Positions 1 through 8,003 of a stretch of DNA of 24,893 nucleotides are shown here, piece by piece. This stretch comes from an uncultured Oxalobacter sp. (GTDB lineage: Bacteria > Pseudomonadota > Gammaproteobacteria > Burkholderiales > Burkholderiaceae_D). The translations under genes and the position numbers were made by a program. The notes beneath the pieces are model-generated. The model had not been told where the DNA came from and did no database searches. It saw nothing but the letters and a program-made list of their open reading frames with translations. Position 1 is the stretch's first letter; the number at the start of each line of letters is the position of its first letter. The DNA lies in NCBI GenBank assembly GCA_934277985.1, contig CAKQWF010000008.1, positions 1 through 24,893 of the forward strand. Reading direction: 5' to 3'.

Positions 1-2
1 CA

Positions 3-41
3 GGCGGTGCTTTCGACGTTCCACCGAAGAGAAAGAAATAA
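3..41 (+). CDS. Possible C-terminal end of an unidentified upstream gene (partial)
   Basis: The window opens inside coding-like DNA. One frame reads GGAFDVPPKRKK and then a TAA stop at 39-41. The lysine-rich tail is plausible as a protein C-terminus, and a terminator-like hairpin follows at 86-122. The other two plus-strand frames are also open, to stops at 58-60 and 74-76, so the frame choice is a judgement. I do not recognise the protein. Confidence 0.25.
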   Translation, partial: GGAFDVPPKRKK

Positions 42-85
42 TGGTGGGTCATCGATTTAATGAAGTGATTCATTAAGTATGAACA

Positions 86-122
86 GGATGGGTGGGAAGA
101 CCACCACCCATCCATTCTTTTT
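86..122 (+). terminator. Terminator-like hairpin immediately upstream of sucC
   Basis: A perfect 10-bp inverted repeat (86-95 with 104-113, GGATGGGTGG/CCACCCATCC) encloses an 8-nt loop. A T-rich tract (115-122) follows. This is the form of an intrinsic terminator for the upstream gene. It ends only 11 nt before the sucC ATG, so it must also lie inside or overlap the sucC leader. Confidence 0.75.
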
Positions 123-133
123 GAAGGACGAGT

Positions 134-1300
134 ATGAATATTCATGAATACCAGGGAAAAGAAATTTTGCGCAAATATGGAGTGACCACTCCCCGTGGAT
201 TTCCCTGTTTTAGCGTTGACGAAGCTGTCGAAGCCGCAAAAAAACTGGGCGGTAATGTCTGGGTCGTCAAGGCACAGATTCACGCCGGCGGCCGTGGCAA
301 GGGGGGTGGTGTCAAGGTAGCGAAGTCCCTTGACGAAGTCAGAAAATACGCAACCGAAATTCTCGGTATGACGCTGGTAACGCACCAGACCGGTCCGGAA
401 GGTCGTGTTGTAAAACGCCTGCTGATTGAAGAAGGCGCTGATATCCAGAAAGAATACTACGTCGGCATGGTAATCGACCGTGCCACACAGCGGGTAGCGC
501 TGATGGCTTCTTCGGAAGGCGGCATGAACATTGAAGATGTCGCACGCGATACCCCTGAACTGATTCATAAAGTCTTTATTGACCCATCTACCGGCCTGAC
601 CGATGCCGAAGGCGAAGATATTGCACGCAAGATCGGTATGCCGGAAGCGGCTGTCAAGGAAACCTGCAAATTCATGCAGGGCTTGTACAAAGCATTCGTC
701 GAAACCGATGCATCCCTCGCGGAAATCAACCCGTTGATCCGCACCGGAGACAATCGCGTGATCGCTCTGGACGCCAAGTTCAATTTCGATTCCAATGCGA
801 TGTATCGTCATCCGGAAATCCAGGCCTATCGTGATCTGGATGAAGAAAATCCTGATGAAATCCAGGCTTCCAAGTTCGATCTGACCTATATCTCCCTGGA
901 TGGCAATATCGGATGTATGGTTAATGGCGCAGGTCTTGCCATGGCAACCATGGATATTATCAAACTGTATGGCGGTTCTCCGGCCAACTTCCTGGACGTT
1001 GGTGGTGGTGCTACGACCGAAAAAGTCACCGAAGCCTTCAAGATCATGCTGTCCAATCCGAATGTCAAGGCTATCCTGGTCAATATTTTCGGCGGCATCA
1101 TGAGATGCGATGTCATCGCCAATGGCGTGGTGGCAGCAGCCAAACAAGTTGCCCTGAAGGTACCTCTGATTGTACGTCTGGAAGGTACGAATGTCGAACA
1201 GGGTAAGGAAATTCTGGCCAAGTCCGGTTTGCCGATTATCTCTGCCAGCGGCATGGCTGATGCAGCACAAAAGGCGGTTAACGCAGCAAAGGGTAACTAA
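134..1300 (+). CDS. sucC: Succinate-CoA ligase (ADP-forming), beta subunit
   Basis: SucC is the beta subunit of succinyl-CoA synthetase. The enzyme interconverts succinyl-CoA and succinate with substrate-level phosphorylation in the TCA cycle. The 388-residue product has the same length as E. coli SucC. It starts with the family sequence [12 protein letters not shown]. The N-terminal ATP-grasp domain carries the glycine-rich nucleotide loop GGRGKGGG (about residues 52-59), and the C-terminal CoA-ligase half includes the GGGATTEKV and [10 protein letters not shown] motifs. A good Shine-Dalgarno (AAGGA, 124-128) precedes the ATG. The stop is 2 nt before sucD, so the two subunits are co-transcribed. 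There is no room for a promoter between the hairpin at 86-122 and the start codon, so transcription must enter from upstream of the hairpin. Confidence 0.97.
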   Translation: MNIHEYQGKEILRKYGVTTPRGFPCFSVDEAVEAAKKLGGNVWVVKAQIHAGGRGKGGGVKVAKSLDEVRKYATEILGMTLVTHQTGPEGRVVKRLLIEEGADIQKEYYVGMVIDRATQRVALMASSEGGMNIEDVARDTPELIHKVFIDPSTGLTDAEGEDIARKIGMPEAAVKETCKFMQGLYKAFVETDASLAEINPLIRTGDNRVIALDAKFNFDSNAMYRHPEIQAYRDLDEENPDEIQASKFDLTYISLDGNIGCMVNGAGLAMATMDIIKLYGGSPANFLDVGGGATTEKVTEAFKIMLSNPNVKAILVNIFGGIMRCDVIANGVVAAAKQVALKVPLIVRLEGTNVEQGKEILAKSGLPIISASGMADAAQKAVNAAKGN

Positions 1301-1302
1301 TT

Positions 1303-2181
1303 ATGTCTATTCTGATTAACAAGAACAGCCGTGTCATCGTTCAGGGTCTGACCGGTAAGACTGGTGCATTTCATACTGAAATGTGTATAAATTATGCGTT
1401 CGGCAAGGAGTGCTATGTCGGTGGCGTCACCCCCAAAAAAGGTGGTACGACCTTCCTGAATCTGCCGGTTTTCAATACCGTCAAGGAAGCCAAGGAGCAA
1501 ACCGGAGCAACCGTTTCTGTCATCTATGTTCCGCCTCCGTTCGCCGCTGCAGCCATTGATGAAGCTGTGGATGCTGGTATCGAATTCGTCATTTGTATTA
1601 CGGAAGGTATTCCGGTTGAGGATATGTTGCGTACCCGCTATAAGATGCAGGGAAAGAATACCATCCTTCTTGGACCGAACTGCCCGGGTATCATTACACC
1701 GGATGAACTGAAGATCGGTATCATGCCGGGGCACATTCACAGAAAAGGTTCCATCGGCGTCGTTTCCAAGTCCGGTACGCTTACGTACGAAGCTGCCAGC
1801 CAGCTGGCTGAATTCGGTCTGGGTCAGTCCACGGTTGTCGGTGTCGGCGGTGACCCGATCAACGGTCTGAAACACATTGACGTTCTGAAGATGTTCAATG
1901 AAGATCCGGAAACCGAAGCGGTTATCATGGTCGGCGAAATCGGCGGTAACGATGAAGAAACCGCTGCACGCTGGGCAAAAGACAACATGAAGAAACCGAT
2001 CGTCGGCTTTATTGCCGGTGTGACTGCGCCTCCCGGAAAACGGATGGGCCATGCAGGTGCCATCATCTCCGGCGGCAAGGGTACGGCACAGGAAAAACTG
2101 GCTGTTATGGAAGAATGCGGTATCACCGTTACCCGCAATCCGGCCGAAATCGGCAAGACGCTGAAATCGGTTCTGAAATAA
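1303..2181 (+). CDS. sucD: Succinate-CoA ligase (ADP-forming), alpha subunit
   Basis: SucD is the alpha subunit and partner of SucC. It binds CoA and carries the histidine that is transiently phosphorylated in catalysis. The 292-residue protein begins [21 protein letters not shown], with the CoA-binding Rossmann fold. It contains the CoA-ligase signature around [11 protein letters not shown] (residues 154-164). The active-site motif [12 protein letters not shown] places the phosphohistidine at His250. It follows sucC by 2 nt, with a purine-rich stretch inside the end of sucC as ribosome site. A bidirectional terminator at 2202-2228 closes the operon. A 373-codon open frame on the opposite strand is a shadow with no recognisable protein features. 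Confidence 0.97.
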   Translation: MSILINKNSRVIVQGLTGKTGAFHTEMCINYAFGKECYVGGVTPKKGGTTFLNLPVFNTVKEAKEQTGATVSVIYVPPPFAAAAIDEAVDAGIEFVICITEGIPVEDMLRTRYKMQGKNTILLGPNCPGIITPDELKIGIMPGHIHRKGSIGVVSKSGTLTYEAASQLAEFGLGQSTVVGVGGDPINGLKHIDVLKMFNEDPETEAVIMVGEIGGNDEETAARWAKDNMKKPIVGFIAGVTAPPGKRMGHAGAIISGGKGTAQEKLAVMEECGITVTRNPAEIGKTLKSVLK

Positions 2182-2201
2182 AGCGATATTCGCTGAAAAG
2201 C

Positions 2202-2228
2202 AAAAAGCCCGGCTATGCCGGGCTTTTT
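2202..2228. terminator. Bidirectional intrinsic terminator between sucD and pncC
   Basis: A perfect 12-bp stem (AAAAAGCCCGGC, 2202-2213, with 2217-2228) encloses a 3-nt loop TAT. The A-tract on one arm and T-tract on the other let it work in both directions. It sits 20 nt after the sucD stop and 14 nt beyond the end of the convergent pncC gene. Confidence 0.92.
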
Positions 2229-2242
2229 GCTTTGACAGGCTT

Positions 2243-2740
2243 TCAGAAATGTCCTGTTTCAAGGTAGTTGCACAGGCATTGCAGACTGTGCAAAACACTT
2301 TTTTCCCTGATTTGGGCACGGTTTCCTGTAAAGAGCTGTTTATCCGTACTGAAGATGCCGGTTTGGGTGGCGAAACCGAAACAAACCGTACCGGCCGGTT
2401 TTTCGAGTGAACCGCCATTGGGTCCTGCGATACCGGTTGTGGAAAGCGCGATATCGCTTCCTGTGACGTTGATGGCGCCTTTTGCCATCGCCAGTGCCAC
2501 TTTCTGGCTTACGGCGCCTTGTTGTCTGATCAGATCATCCGGTACGCCAGCCAGTTTGGTTTTCGATTCATTGGAATAGGTAATGAGTCCGCAATCGAAC
2601 CACTCGGAAGCTCCCGGAACATCGGTGATCTGTTTGGCCAGACTGCCGCCGGTACAGGATTCAATCGTGACCAGTTTCAGTTTTTTCCGGGAAAGCAGGG
2701 TGCCGACATACTGGGCTAGTTCAAAAGGATTGTTCATCAT
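2243..2740 (-). CDS. pncC: Nicotinamide-nucleotide amidase (CinA C-terminal domain type)
   Basis: PncC hydrolyses nicotinamide mononucleotide to nicotinate mononucleotide and ammonia in pyridine-nucleotide salvage. The 165-residue protein is a stand-alone CinA C-terminal domain, the usual size for PncC. It has the family motif ESCTGG at residues 27-32, with Ser28 as the likely nucleophile, and the second signature TGIAGPNGG. There is no N-terminal molybdopterin-binding CinA domain. It is the last gene of a minus-strand set, 19 nt downstream of pgpA. Two ATGs in tandem (2740 and 2737) could serve as start; the choice alters one residue. Older annotations call such proteins competence/damage-inducible CinA, but nothing here supports a competence role. 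Confidence 0.92.
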   Translation of the reverse strand: MMNNPFELAQYVGTLLSRKKLKLVTIESCTGGSLAKQITDVPGASEWFDCGLITYSNESKTKLAGVPDDLIRQQGAVSQKVALAMAKGAINVTGSDIALSTTGIAGPNGGSLEKPAGTVCFGFATQTGIFSTDKQLFTGNRAQIREKSVLHSLQCLCNYLETGHF

Positions 2741-2759
2741 GGCGATTCCATCCGTAAAG

Positions 2760-3284
2760 TTAATTGGCCATCATGCATGTTTTCCATAATGCAAAAACAA
2801 GCAGCGTGAAAAAGGCGGCGATGATATCGTCCAGCATAACACCAAAACCGCCGTGAATGTGCCGGTCGAAAAAACGGATCGGCGGCGGCTTGGTCATGTC
2901 GAAAAAGCGGAAAACGACAAAGGCGATGCATTCCGACAGAAATGACGCAGGTGTCACGAACAGCAAGACCAGCCAGAAAGCGATGATTTCATCCCAGACC
3001 ATGCTGCCGTCATCAGGGCTGCACAGTGCTTCGCCAGTTGCCTGACAGGTTTTGATGCCAAACAGGAAACCGGTTATGCAAAGACAACCCCAGACGAGTG
3101 GTGTGAAGATCGTCGGCCACAGGAAGGTCAGGACATCGTAGACAATCCATGCGAACAGTGTTCCGGCTGTTCCGGGCATGATGGGTGAAAGGCCGCTGCC
3201 GAAACCGAGGGAGACCAGATGAAATGGATGTGAGCAAAGAAAGGCGAATCCGGGATTTCCTTTGCTTTTGACAGGATCGTTCAT
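2760..3284 (-). CDS. pgpA: Phosphatidylglycerophosphatase A
   Basis: PgpA removes the phosphate from phosphatidylglycerol phosphate at the inner membrane to give phosphatidylglycerol. The 174-residue protein has the full PgpA motif series: GFGSGLSPIMPGTAGT (residues 27-42), DDGSMVWDE (91-99), FRFFDMTKPPPI (125-136) and GGFGVMLDD (145-153). The acidic residues in these motifs are the expected metal and phosphate ligands. Several hydrophobic stretches, for example about 45-78 and 101-126, fit an integral membrane protein. Its ATG overlaps the thiL stop in an ATGA tetranucleotide, implying translational coupling. The thiL-pgpA-pncC order, without nusB here, is familiar from proteobacteria. Confidence 0.95.
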   Translation of the reverse strand: MNDPVKSKGNPGFAFLCSHPFHLVSLGFGSGLSPIMPGTAGTLFAWIVYDVLTFLWPTIFTPLVWGCLCITGFLFGIKTCQATGEALCSPDDGSMVWDEIIAFWLVLLFVTPASFLSECIAFVVFRFFDMTKPPPIRFFDRHIHGGFGVMLDDIIAAFFTLLVFALWKTCMMAN

Positions 3285-4246
3285 TTGCTGCCTGCCAGGA
3301 AGTGGTCGAAGGAATGGTGCGAAAAGGTTACGGGTTCACCACGACTGTTGCGCAAGCGCAATCCGGGCTCGTTCTCGATGAAGCCGATACGTGTGACAGG
3401 TACTCCTGTTCTGGCAGATGCTTCCAGAACACGACTGCGTTTCGATGGCGGTGCCGTGAAACACAGTTCATAGTCGTCGCCACCCGTCAGGGCGCATAGC
3501 ATGCGCCAGTCTTCAGTTTGTCTGGCAAGGACAGGACTGATGGGAAGGGAGTCGGTGTTCAGCGTGGCACCGACACCAGAGGCATCCAGAATATGAGTCA
3601 GGTCTCCGAGCAGCCCGTCAGAAATATCCAGTGCAGAATTCGCGTTTTTTCTGAGTGCCATACCCAGCATGATGCGTGGAATCGGCATATGCAGACGGGG
3701 GGAAACGGCGTTGAAATCGTGTTTGTCCAAGGTGATTTCGTTACGGCAATGTGCCAGTGCCAGTCGTGCGTCGCCGATCGTGCCTGAAACCCATATATCG
3801 TCACCGTATTCCGCACGGTCGCGACGAAGTGCCTGACCCAGTGGGATTCGTCCGAATACCGTAATGCAGATATTGAGCGGTCCTTTTGTCGTATCGCCGC
3901 CTATCAATTCGCAATGGCAGATGTTCGCCAGGGAAAACATGCCTTCCGAAAAGGACTTGAGCCATGCTTCGTCAGGTTTTGGCAGTGAAAGCGCCAGCGT
4001 GAAAGCGACCGGTTCAGCGCCCATGGCCGCCAGATCGGACAGGTTGACCGCCAGCGATTTGTGTCCGAGCTGTCGTGGATCGGTATCGGCAAAGAAATGG
4101 GTGCCTGAGACGAGCATATCTGTCGAGATGGCGATTTGCGTACCCGGAACAGGGGTCAACAATGCACAGTCATCGCCAATTCCCAGTGAGGCGTTCCTGA
4201 CAGGTTTCGTAAAGTATTTGGCGATAAGATCGAATTCTGAAAGCAT
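3281..4246 (-). CDS. thiL: Thiamine-monophosphate kinase
   Basis: ThiL phosphorylates thiamine monophosphate with ATP to make the cofactor thiamine diphosphate. From the ATG at 4246 the protein is 321 residues, typical of the family, beginning MLSEFDLIAKYF. Diagnostic motifs are GIGDDCA (22-28), STDMLV (41-46), GGDTT (116-120), DISDGL (207-212) and GGDDYEL (255-261), with the terminal HSFDHF. These contain the aspartates that bind magnesium and nucleotide. The frame stays open upstream to 4321, but the extra 25 residues are unlike ThiL and are rejected. The chosen start has only a weak ribosome site. The gene diverges from the antiporter gene at 4443 and overlaps pgpA by 4 nt. Confidence 0.95.
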   Translation of the reverse strand: MLSEFDLIAKYFTKPVRNASLGIGDDCALLTPVPGTQIAISTDMLVSGTHFFADTDPRQLGHKSLAVNLSDLAAMGAEPVAFTLALSLPKPDEAWLKSFSEGMFSLANICHCELIGGDTTKGPLNICITVFGRIPLGQALRRDRAEYGDDIWVSGTIGDARLALAHCRNEITLDKHDFNAVSPRLHMPIPRIMLGMALRKNANSALDISDGLLGDLTHILDASGVGATLNTDSLPISPVLARQTEDWRMLCALTGGDDYELCFTAPPSKRSRVLEASARTGVPVTRIGFIENEPGLRLRNSRGEPVTFSHHSFDHFLAGSK

Positions 4247-4345
4247 GATCGTAGCGTTGCAAAAAGGATTGTCGGACTTCTTGCATAATGATGCTATTGA
4301 TGTCGCGCTAAAGCAAGACAATGGTAAACTGTTAAACTTGAGCTT

Positions 4346-4418
4346 TACCGATAGCCAACAGGCCGGAAAACAGTCGGGTCATCCTGTGCACAGGGACCGG
4401 CGATGCAGATGATCGGTA
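4346..4418 (+). promoter_or_regulatory. Structured 5' leader RNA of the antiporter gene; candidate cation-responsive riboswitch
   Basis: The transcribed leader can fold into a nested structure. An outer 7-bp stem pairs TACCGAT (4346-4352) with ATCGGTA (4412-4418). Inside it, GCC (4362-4364) pairs with GGC (4399-4401). This runs directly into GGTC (4377-4380) with GACC (4395-4398), a two-base bulge AT, then CCTG (4383-4386) with CAGG (4391-4394) closed by a TGCA loop. A small GCC-AACA-GGC hairpin (4354-4363) competes with the middle stem. The Shine-Dalgarno AGGA (4431-4434) lies 12 nt beyond the outer stem. Known Na+/Li+-responsive RNA classes (nhaA-I, nhaA-II and DUF1646 motifs) precede antiporter genes, so membership in one is plausible. 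I could not run a covariance model. Confidence 0.55.
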
Positions 4419-4442
4419 CTTTTCGTTACTAGGACTTGTCTG

Positions 4443-5708
4443 ATGATGGATCACGTATCGTGGATTGAATATATAGCTGCCGCGTTGTTTTTTCTGGCCT
4501 TGATTCATACTTTTTCCGCAAAATATTTCGTCAAGCTCGCACAGCGGGAAAGCCGTCATGCCGGTGCATGGCTGATGCTGGGCGAAGTGGAAGTGGTATT
4601 CGGTTTCTGGGCGTTCATCCTGCTGGGATTCATGGCGGTCGTCAACGGATACGAAAAGGCCGTCGAGTATATGGATACCCGAGATTTCACGGAGCCACTG
4701 TTTGTTTTCGTCATTCTGGTCATCGCCGGGACTCGTCCCATCCTTCAGGCGGCACAATTGCTGATCGACTTGCTTGCGAAAGTCATTCCATTGCCGGGGA
4801 CGATTACCTATTACTTCCTGACGTTGACGGTTGTGCCGTTGCTGGGATCGTTCATTACGGAACCGGCTGCCATGACACTGGCTGCCATCATTTTGCGGGA
4901 CCGGTATTTTTCCAAAAAAATACCGGAAACCATGAAATATCTGACGATCGCGGTTTTGTTCGTTAACGTGTCGATCGGCGGTGTCCTGACTTCCTATGCC
5001 GCACCACCAGTGCTGATGGTTGCCAGCAAATGGGGATGGGGCATGGATTTCATGCTGATGACGTTCGGCTGGAAAGCGGCTCTGGCTGTTTCAGTCAATG
5101 CATTGATCGCGTCATGGGTTTTCAGAAAAATACTGGTCGGTATGGACGATCTCAAGGATGACTATGAAATCGGTCGTGTACCGCCGCTGGTCATGCTGAT
5201 TCACATGACGACACTGGTGCTGGTAGTGATATTCAGCCATCATCCGTTTGTTTTTATGGGATTTTTCCTGTTTTTCCTGGGATTTACGGAAGCTTACCAT
5301 CGTTACCAGAGTCCGCTGATGTTGAGAGAAGGATTGCTGGTTGCTTTTTTTCTGGCAGGGCTGGTCGTTCTGGGGGGCATGCAAAAGTGGTGGTTGTCTC
5401 CCATTTTGTCAGGGCTGGACAGTCATACCCTGTTCGGTGGGGCGACATTGCTGACGGCTATTACGGATAATGCGGCACTGACCTATCTGGGCTCGCTTGT
5501 CGATGGTTTGTCGGATGCCAGCAAATACGCACTGGTCGCCGGTGCCATTACCGGGGGCGGTTTGACGGTTATTGCCAACGCACCCAATCCGGTCTGTTTT
5601 TCATTGCTGAAAAACCATTTCGAGCATCAGTCCATCAATCCGCTGATGCTGTTTCTTTACGCATTGCCGCCGACAATCATCGCCGCTTGCAGCTTTCTTC
5701 TGCTGTAA
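4443..5708 (+). CDS. Putative Na+/H+ antiporter (Na_H_antiport_3 / ion-transporter superfamily)
   Basis: This is a 421-residue integral membrane protein with about ten or more hydrophobic segments spread along its length. It resembles the family of putative Na+/H+ antiporters known as Na_H_antiport_3. Two polar patches within membrane segments stand out: GSFITEPAAMTLA in the first half and TDNAALTYL (Asp342-Asn343) followed by GGGLTVIANAPNP (about 371-383) in the second. They recall the paired substrate-site motifs of the ion-transporter superfamily that includes NhaD. The function is inferred from family only; the transported ion is unproven. The ATG at 4443 lies 8 nt after AGGA (4431-4434); a second ATG at 4446 is possible. 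The structured leader at 4346-4418 suggests post-transcriptional control. Confidence 0.8.
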   Translation: MMDHVSWIEYIAAALFFLALIHTFSAKYFVKLAQRESRHAGAWLMLGEVEVVFGFWAFILLGFMAVVNGYEKAVEYMDTRDFTEPLFVFVILVIAGTRPILQAAQLLIDLLAKVIPLPGTITYYFLTLTVVPLLGSFITEPAAMTLAAIILRDRYFSKKIPETMKYLTIAVLFVNVSIGGVLTSYAAPPVLMVASKWGWGMDFMLMTFGWKAALAVSVNALIASWVFRKILVGMDDLKDDYEIGRVPPLVMLIHMTTLVLVVIFSHHPFVFMGFFLFFLGFTEAYHRYQSPLMLREGLLVAFFLAGLVVLGGMQKWWLSPILSGLDSHTLFGGATLLTAITDNAALTYLGSLVDGLSDASKYALVAGAITGGGLTVIANAPNPVCFSLLKNHFEHQSINPLMLFLYALPPTIIAACSFLLL

Positions 5709-5822
5709 ACGGTGCCATGACGGCCGTCTCATGCGCATGTCGGGATATATATCGTAAAAAATCGATACTTCCACTCCTGAGTCACGAGAAAATTATCTTT
5801 GGAGAATCAGGAAGGTAGTATA

Positions 5823-7220
5823 ATGCGCGCAATGAATACGCAGACCGACCCCCAGTTAGAATCCTTGCGCCTGCCGCCGCACTCGATTGAGGCGGAGCAG
5901 TCGGTATTGGGTGGTCTGCTCCTCGATAATTCCGCATGGGATCGCATCGCCGATTTTCTGAGAGATACCGACTTTTACCGGTTTGATCATCGCCTCATTT
6001 ACCAGCATATCGACAAACTGATCAATGCGTCGCGACCAGCTGACGTCATTACGGTCTATGAATCCTTGCAATCTGTCGGCAAGGCAGAGGAGGTTGGAGG
6101 ACTTTCCTATCTGAATGCACTCGCGCAGAACACGCCGTCTGCCGCCAATATCCGGCATTATGCACAGATCGTGCGTGATCGCGGGATCCTGCGAAGCCTG
6201 ATTACGGTGTCGGATGAAATTTCAGCCAGCGCGTTCCAGGCACAGGGCAAGGATGTCAAACAGATTCTGGACGAGGCGGAATCCCGTATCTTTGCCATTG
6301 CCGAGGAAGGCGCACGCGGAACGCAGGGGTTTCAGGGAATTACCCCCTTGCTTTCGCAGGTAGTCGACAGGATCAATGAATTGTATGACCGCGACAATCC
6401 CAACGATATTACCGGTGTGCCGACAGGTTTTATCGATCTCGACCGGATGACTTCCGGTTTGCAACCGGGTGATCTGATTATTGTGGCAGGTCGCCCCTCC
6501 ATGGGGAAAACCGCTTTTTCTCTCAATATCGGAGAACATGTCGCGATAGAAAGCGGATTGCCTGTCGCTGTTTTTTCCATGGAAATGGGCGGTGCACAGC
6601 TTGCCATGCGTATGCTGGGATCGGTCGGCAAGCTCGATCAGCATCGGTTGAGGACAGGCCGGCTTGCCGATGAAGACTGGGAGCGTTTGTCGTTCGCCAT
6701 GGAAAAAATGCGTGAGGCCCAGTTATATATCGATGAATCTCCGGGACTGAACTGCAATGACCTGAGAAGTCGGGCACGTCGGCTTGCCAGACAGTGCAGC
6801 AGGCTGGGTCTGATCATCGTCGATTATCTCCAGTTGATGACATCCACATCAGGTTCGGCATCGGAAAACAGGGCTACGGAAATTTCCGAAATTTCACGCG
6901 GCCTGAAAGCATTGGCCAAGGAATTGAATTGTCCTGTAATTGCCTTGTCGCAGCTTAACCGTTCAGTCGAACAGCGTCCCAACAAGCGGCCTGTCATGTC
7001 TGATTTGCGTGAGTCCGGGGCGATCGAGCAGGATGCGGATCTTATTTTGTTTATTTACCGGGATGAAGTTTACAATCCCGACTCGCCCGATAAAGGAACG
7101 GCAGAGATCATTATCGGGAAGCAGCGTAATGGCCCGATCGGCAATGTCAGGCTGACCTTTCTCGGGCAATACACCAAATTTGACAACTATGCAGGCAGTG
7201 GAGGTATGTACGGTGAATGA
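5823..7220 (+). CDS. dnaB: Replicative DNA helicase DnaB
   Basis: DnaB is the hexameric 5'-3' helicase that unwinds the fork and recruits primase. From the ATG at 5823 it has 465 residues, close to the 471 of E. coli. The N-terminal DnaB domain starts at LRLPPHSIEAEQSVLGGLL (about 15-33). The RecA-like C-terminal domain has Walker A GRPSMGKT (223-230), Walker B LIIVDYLQLM (330-339), and the SQLNRSVEQRP and LRESGAIEQDAD motifs near the end. No intein interrupts the P-loop. The start is set by AGGAAGG (5809-5815), 7 nt before ATG; an upstream TTG at 5799 and an ATG at 5832 are less likely. It is not beside rplI/rpsR, its neighbours in many proteobacteria. Confidence 0.97.
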   Translation: MRAMNTQTDPQLESLRLPPHSIEAEQSVLGGLLLDNSAWDRIADFLRDTDFYRFDHRLIYQHIDKLINASRPADVITVYESLQSVGKAEEVGGLSYLNALAQNTPSAANIRHYAQIVRDRGILRSLITVSDEISASAFQAQGKDVKQILDEAESRIFAIAEEGARGTQGFQGITPLLSQVVDRINELYDRDNPNDITGVPTGFIDLDRMTSGLQPGDLIIVAGRPSMGKTAFSLNIGEHVAIESGLPVAVFSMEMGGAQLAMRMLGSVGKLDQHRLRTGRLADEDWERLSFAMEKMREAQLYIDESPGLNCNDLRSRARRLARQCSRLGLIIVDYLQLMTSTSGSASENRATEISEISRGLKALAKELNCPVIALSQLNRSVEQRPNKRPVMSDLRESGAIEQDADLILFIYRDEVYNPDSPDKGTAEIIIGKQRNGPIGNVRLTFLGQYTKFDNYAGSGGMYGE

Positions 7221-7311
7221 TCATTGGTATCCGATGCTGGCAATATGCCTATGCGGAAGATCATACCTTGTTCATGACCTGAACTGCCGGCACAAATGAT
7301 GGGAAGCGATT

Positions 7312-7938
7312 ATGTTCGGACGTTTGATGCCTAAGGAAGAAAAATTCTTCGATTTGTTCAACCAGCATGCCGAATTTTGCGTAAAGGGTGCCAGAGAGTT
7401 GCACGACCTTATGCAGGATTCCAGCCATATCGAAAGACGATTGCATGCGATTGAAGGCCTTGAGAAACAGGCCGACAAAGTTACGTATCATACGATCGGC
7501 ATTTTGCATAAAACCTTTATTACTCCGCTCGACCGTGAAGATATTCATCGTCTGATTACCAAGATGGACGATATTCTCGATCTGATGGAAGATGCTGCAC
7601 AGACTGTATCGTTGTACGATATCCAGACCATCACGCCGGAAGCCATCCGTTTGGCTGAACTGTGTCTCGGGTGTTGTGAAAAGATCAAGGACGGCGTTTC
7701 ATTGCTTCACAACATGAACCATTCGCGCGAAATACTGGAAATATGCGAGGAAATCGACCGTCTGGAATCCGATGCGGACCATGTCATGCATGCAGCACTC
7801 TCGAAACTGTTCCGTGACGAACCCGATGTCCGCACGCTCATTAAGCTTAAAGCCTTGTACGAAATTCTCGAGAATGTAACGGACATTTGTGAAGATGTCG
7901 CCAATATCATCGAGGGAATTGTCGTCGAAAATGCCTGA
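7312..7938 (+). CDS. DUF47 family PhoU-like protein, phosphate transport accessory
   Basis: This 208-residue protein is almost entirely alpha-helical by composition. It starts MFGRLMPKEEKFFDLFNQHA, the typical opening of DUF47/TIGR00153 proteins, which are distant relatives of PhoU. The repeated acidic patterns (for example DREDIHRLITKMDDILDLMEDA and EICEEIDRLESDAD) match the E/D-rich metal-binding helices of that fold. DUF47 genes are commonly paired with low-affinity phosphate transporters, and pit follows 65 nt downstream here. A regulatory or chaperone-like role for Pit is therefore likely. GGGAAG (7301-7306) is a good ribosome site for the ATG at 7312. Confidence 0.9.
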   Translation: MFGRLMPKEEKFFDLFNQHAEFCVKGARELHDLMQDSSHIERRLHAIEGLEKQADKVTYHTIGILHKTFITPLDREDIHRLITKMDDILDLMEDAAQTVSLYDIQTITPEAIRLAELCLGCCEKIKDGVSLLHNMNHSREILEICEEIDRLESDADHVMHAALSKLFRDEPDVRTLIKLKALYEILENVTDICEDVANIIEGIVVENA

Positions 7939-8003
7939 GGGCAAATCGCCGTATCGTATATCCCTGTATTCGTTCCGTTATCAACTTCATTCAATTCAAA
8001 TTC

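Noticed and set aside
1297..2418. 373-codon open frame antisense to sucD and the end of pncC
   Set aside because: It mirrors the codon pattern of sucD, has no recognisable domain, and runs across a strong terminator. sucD in the opposite sense is certain.
4247..4321. N-terminal extension of thiL to an ATG at 4321
   Set aside because: The added residues do not resemble ThiL; the family start MLSEFDLIAKYF lies at 4246.
5819..5824. Perfect TATAAT overlapping the dnaB start codon
   Set aside because: No acceptable -35 lies 15-19 nt upstream, and a transcript from it would lose the ribosome site. Chance match from the sequence before ATG.
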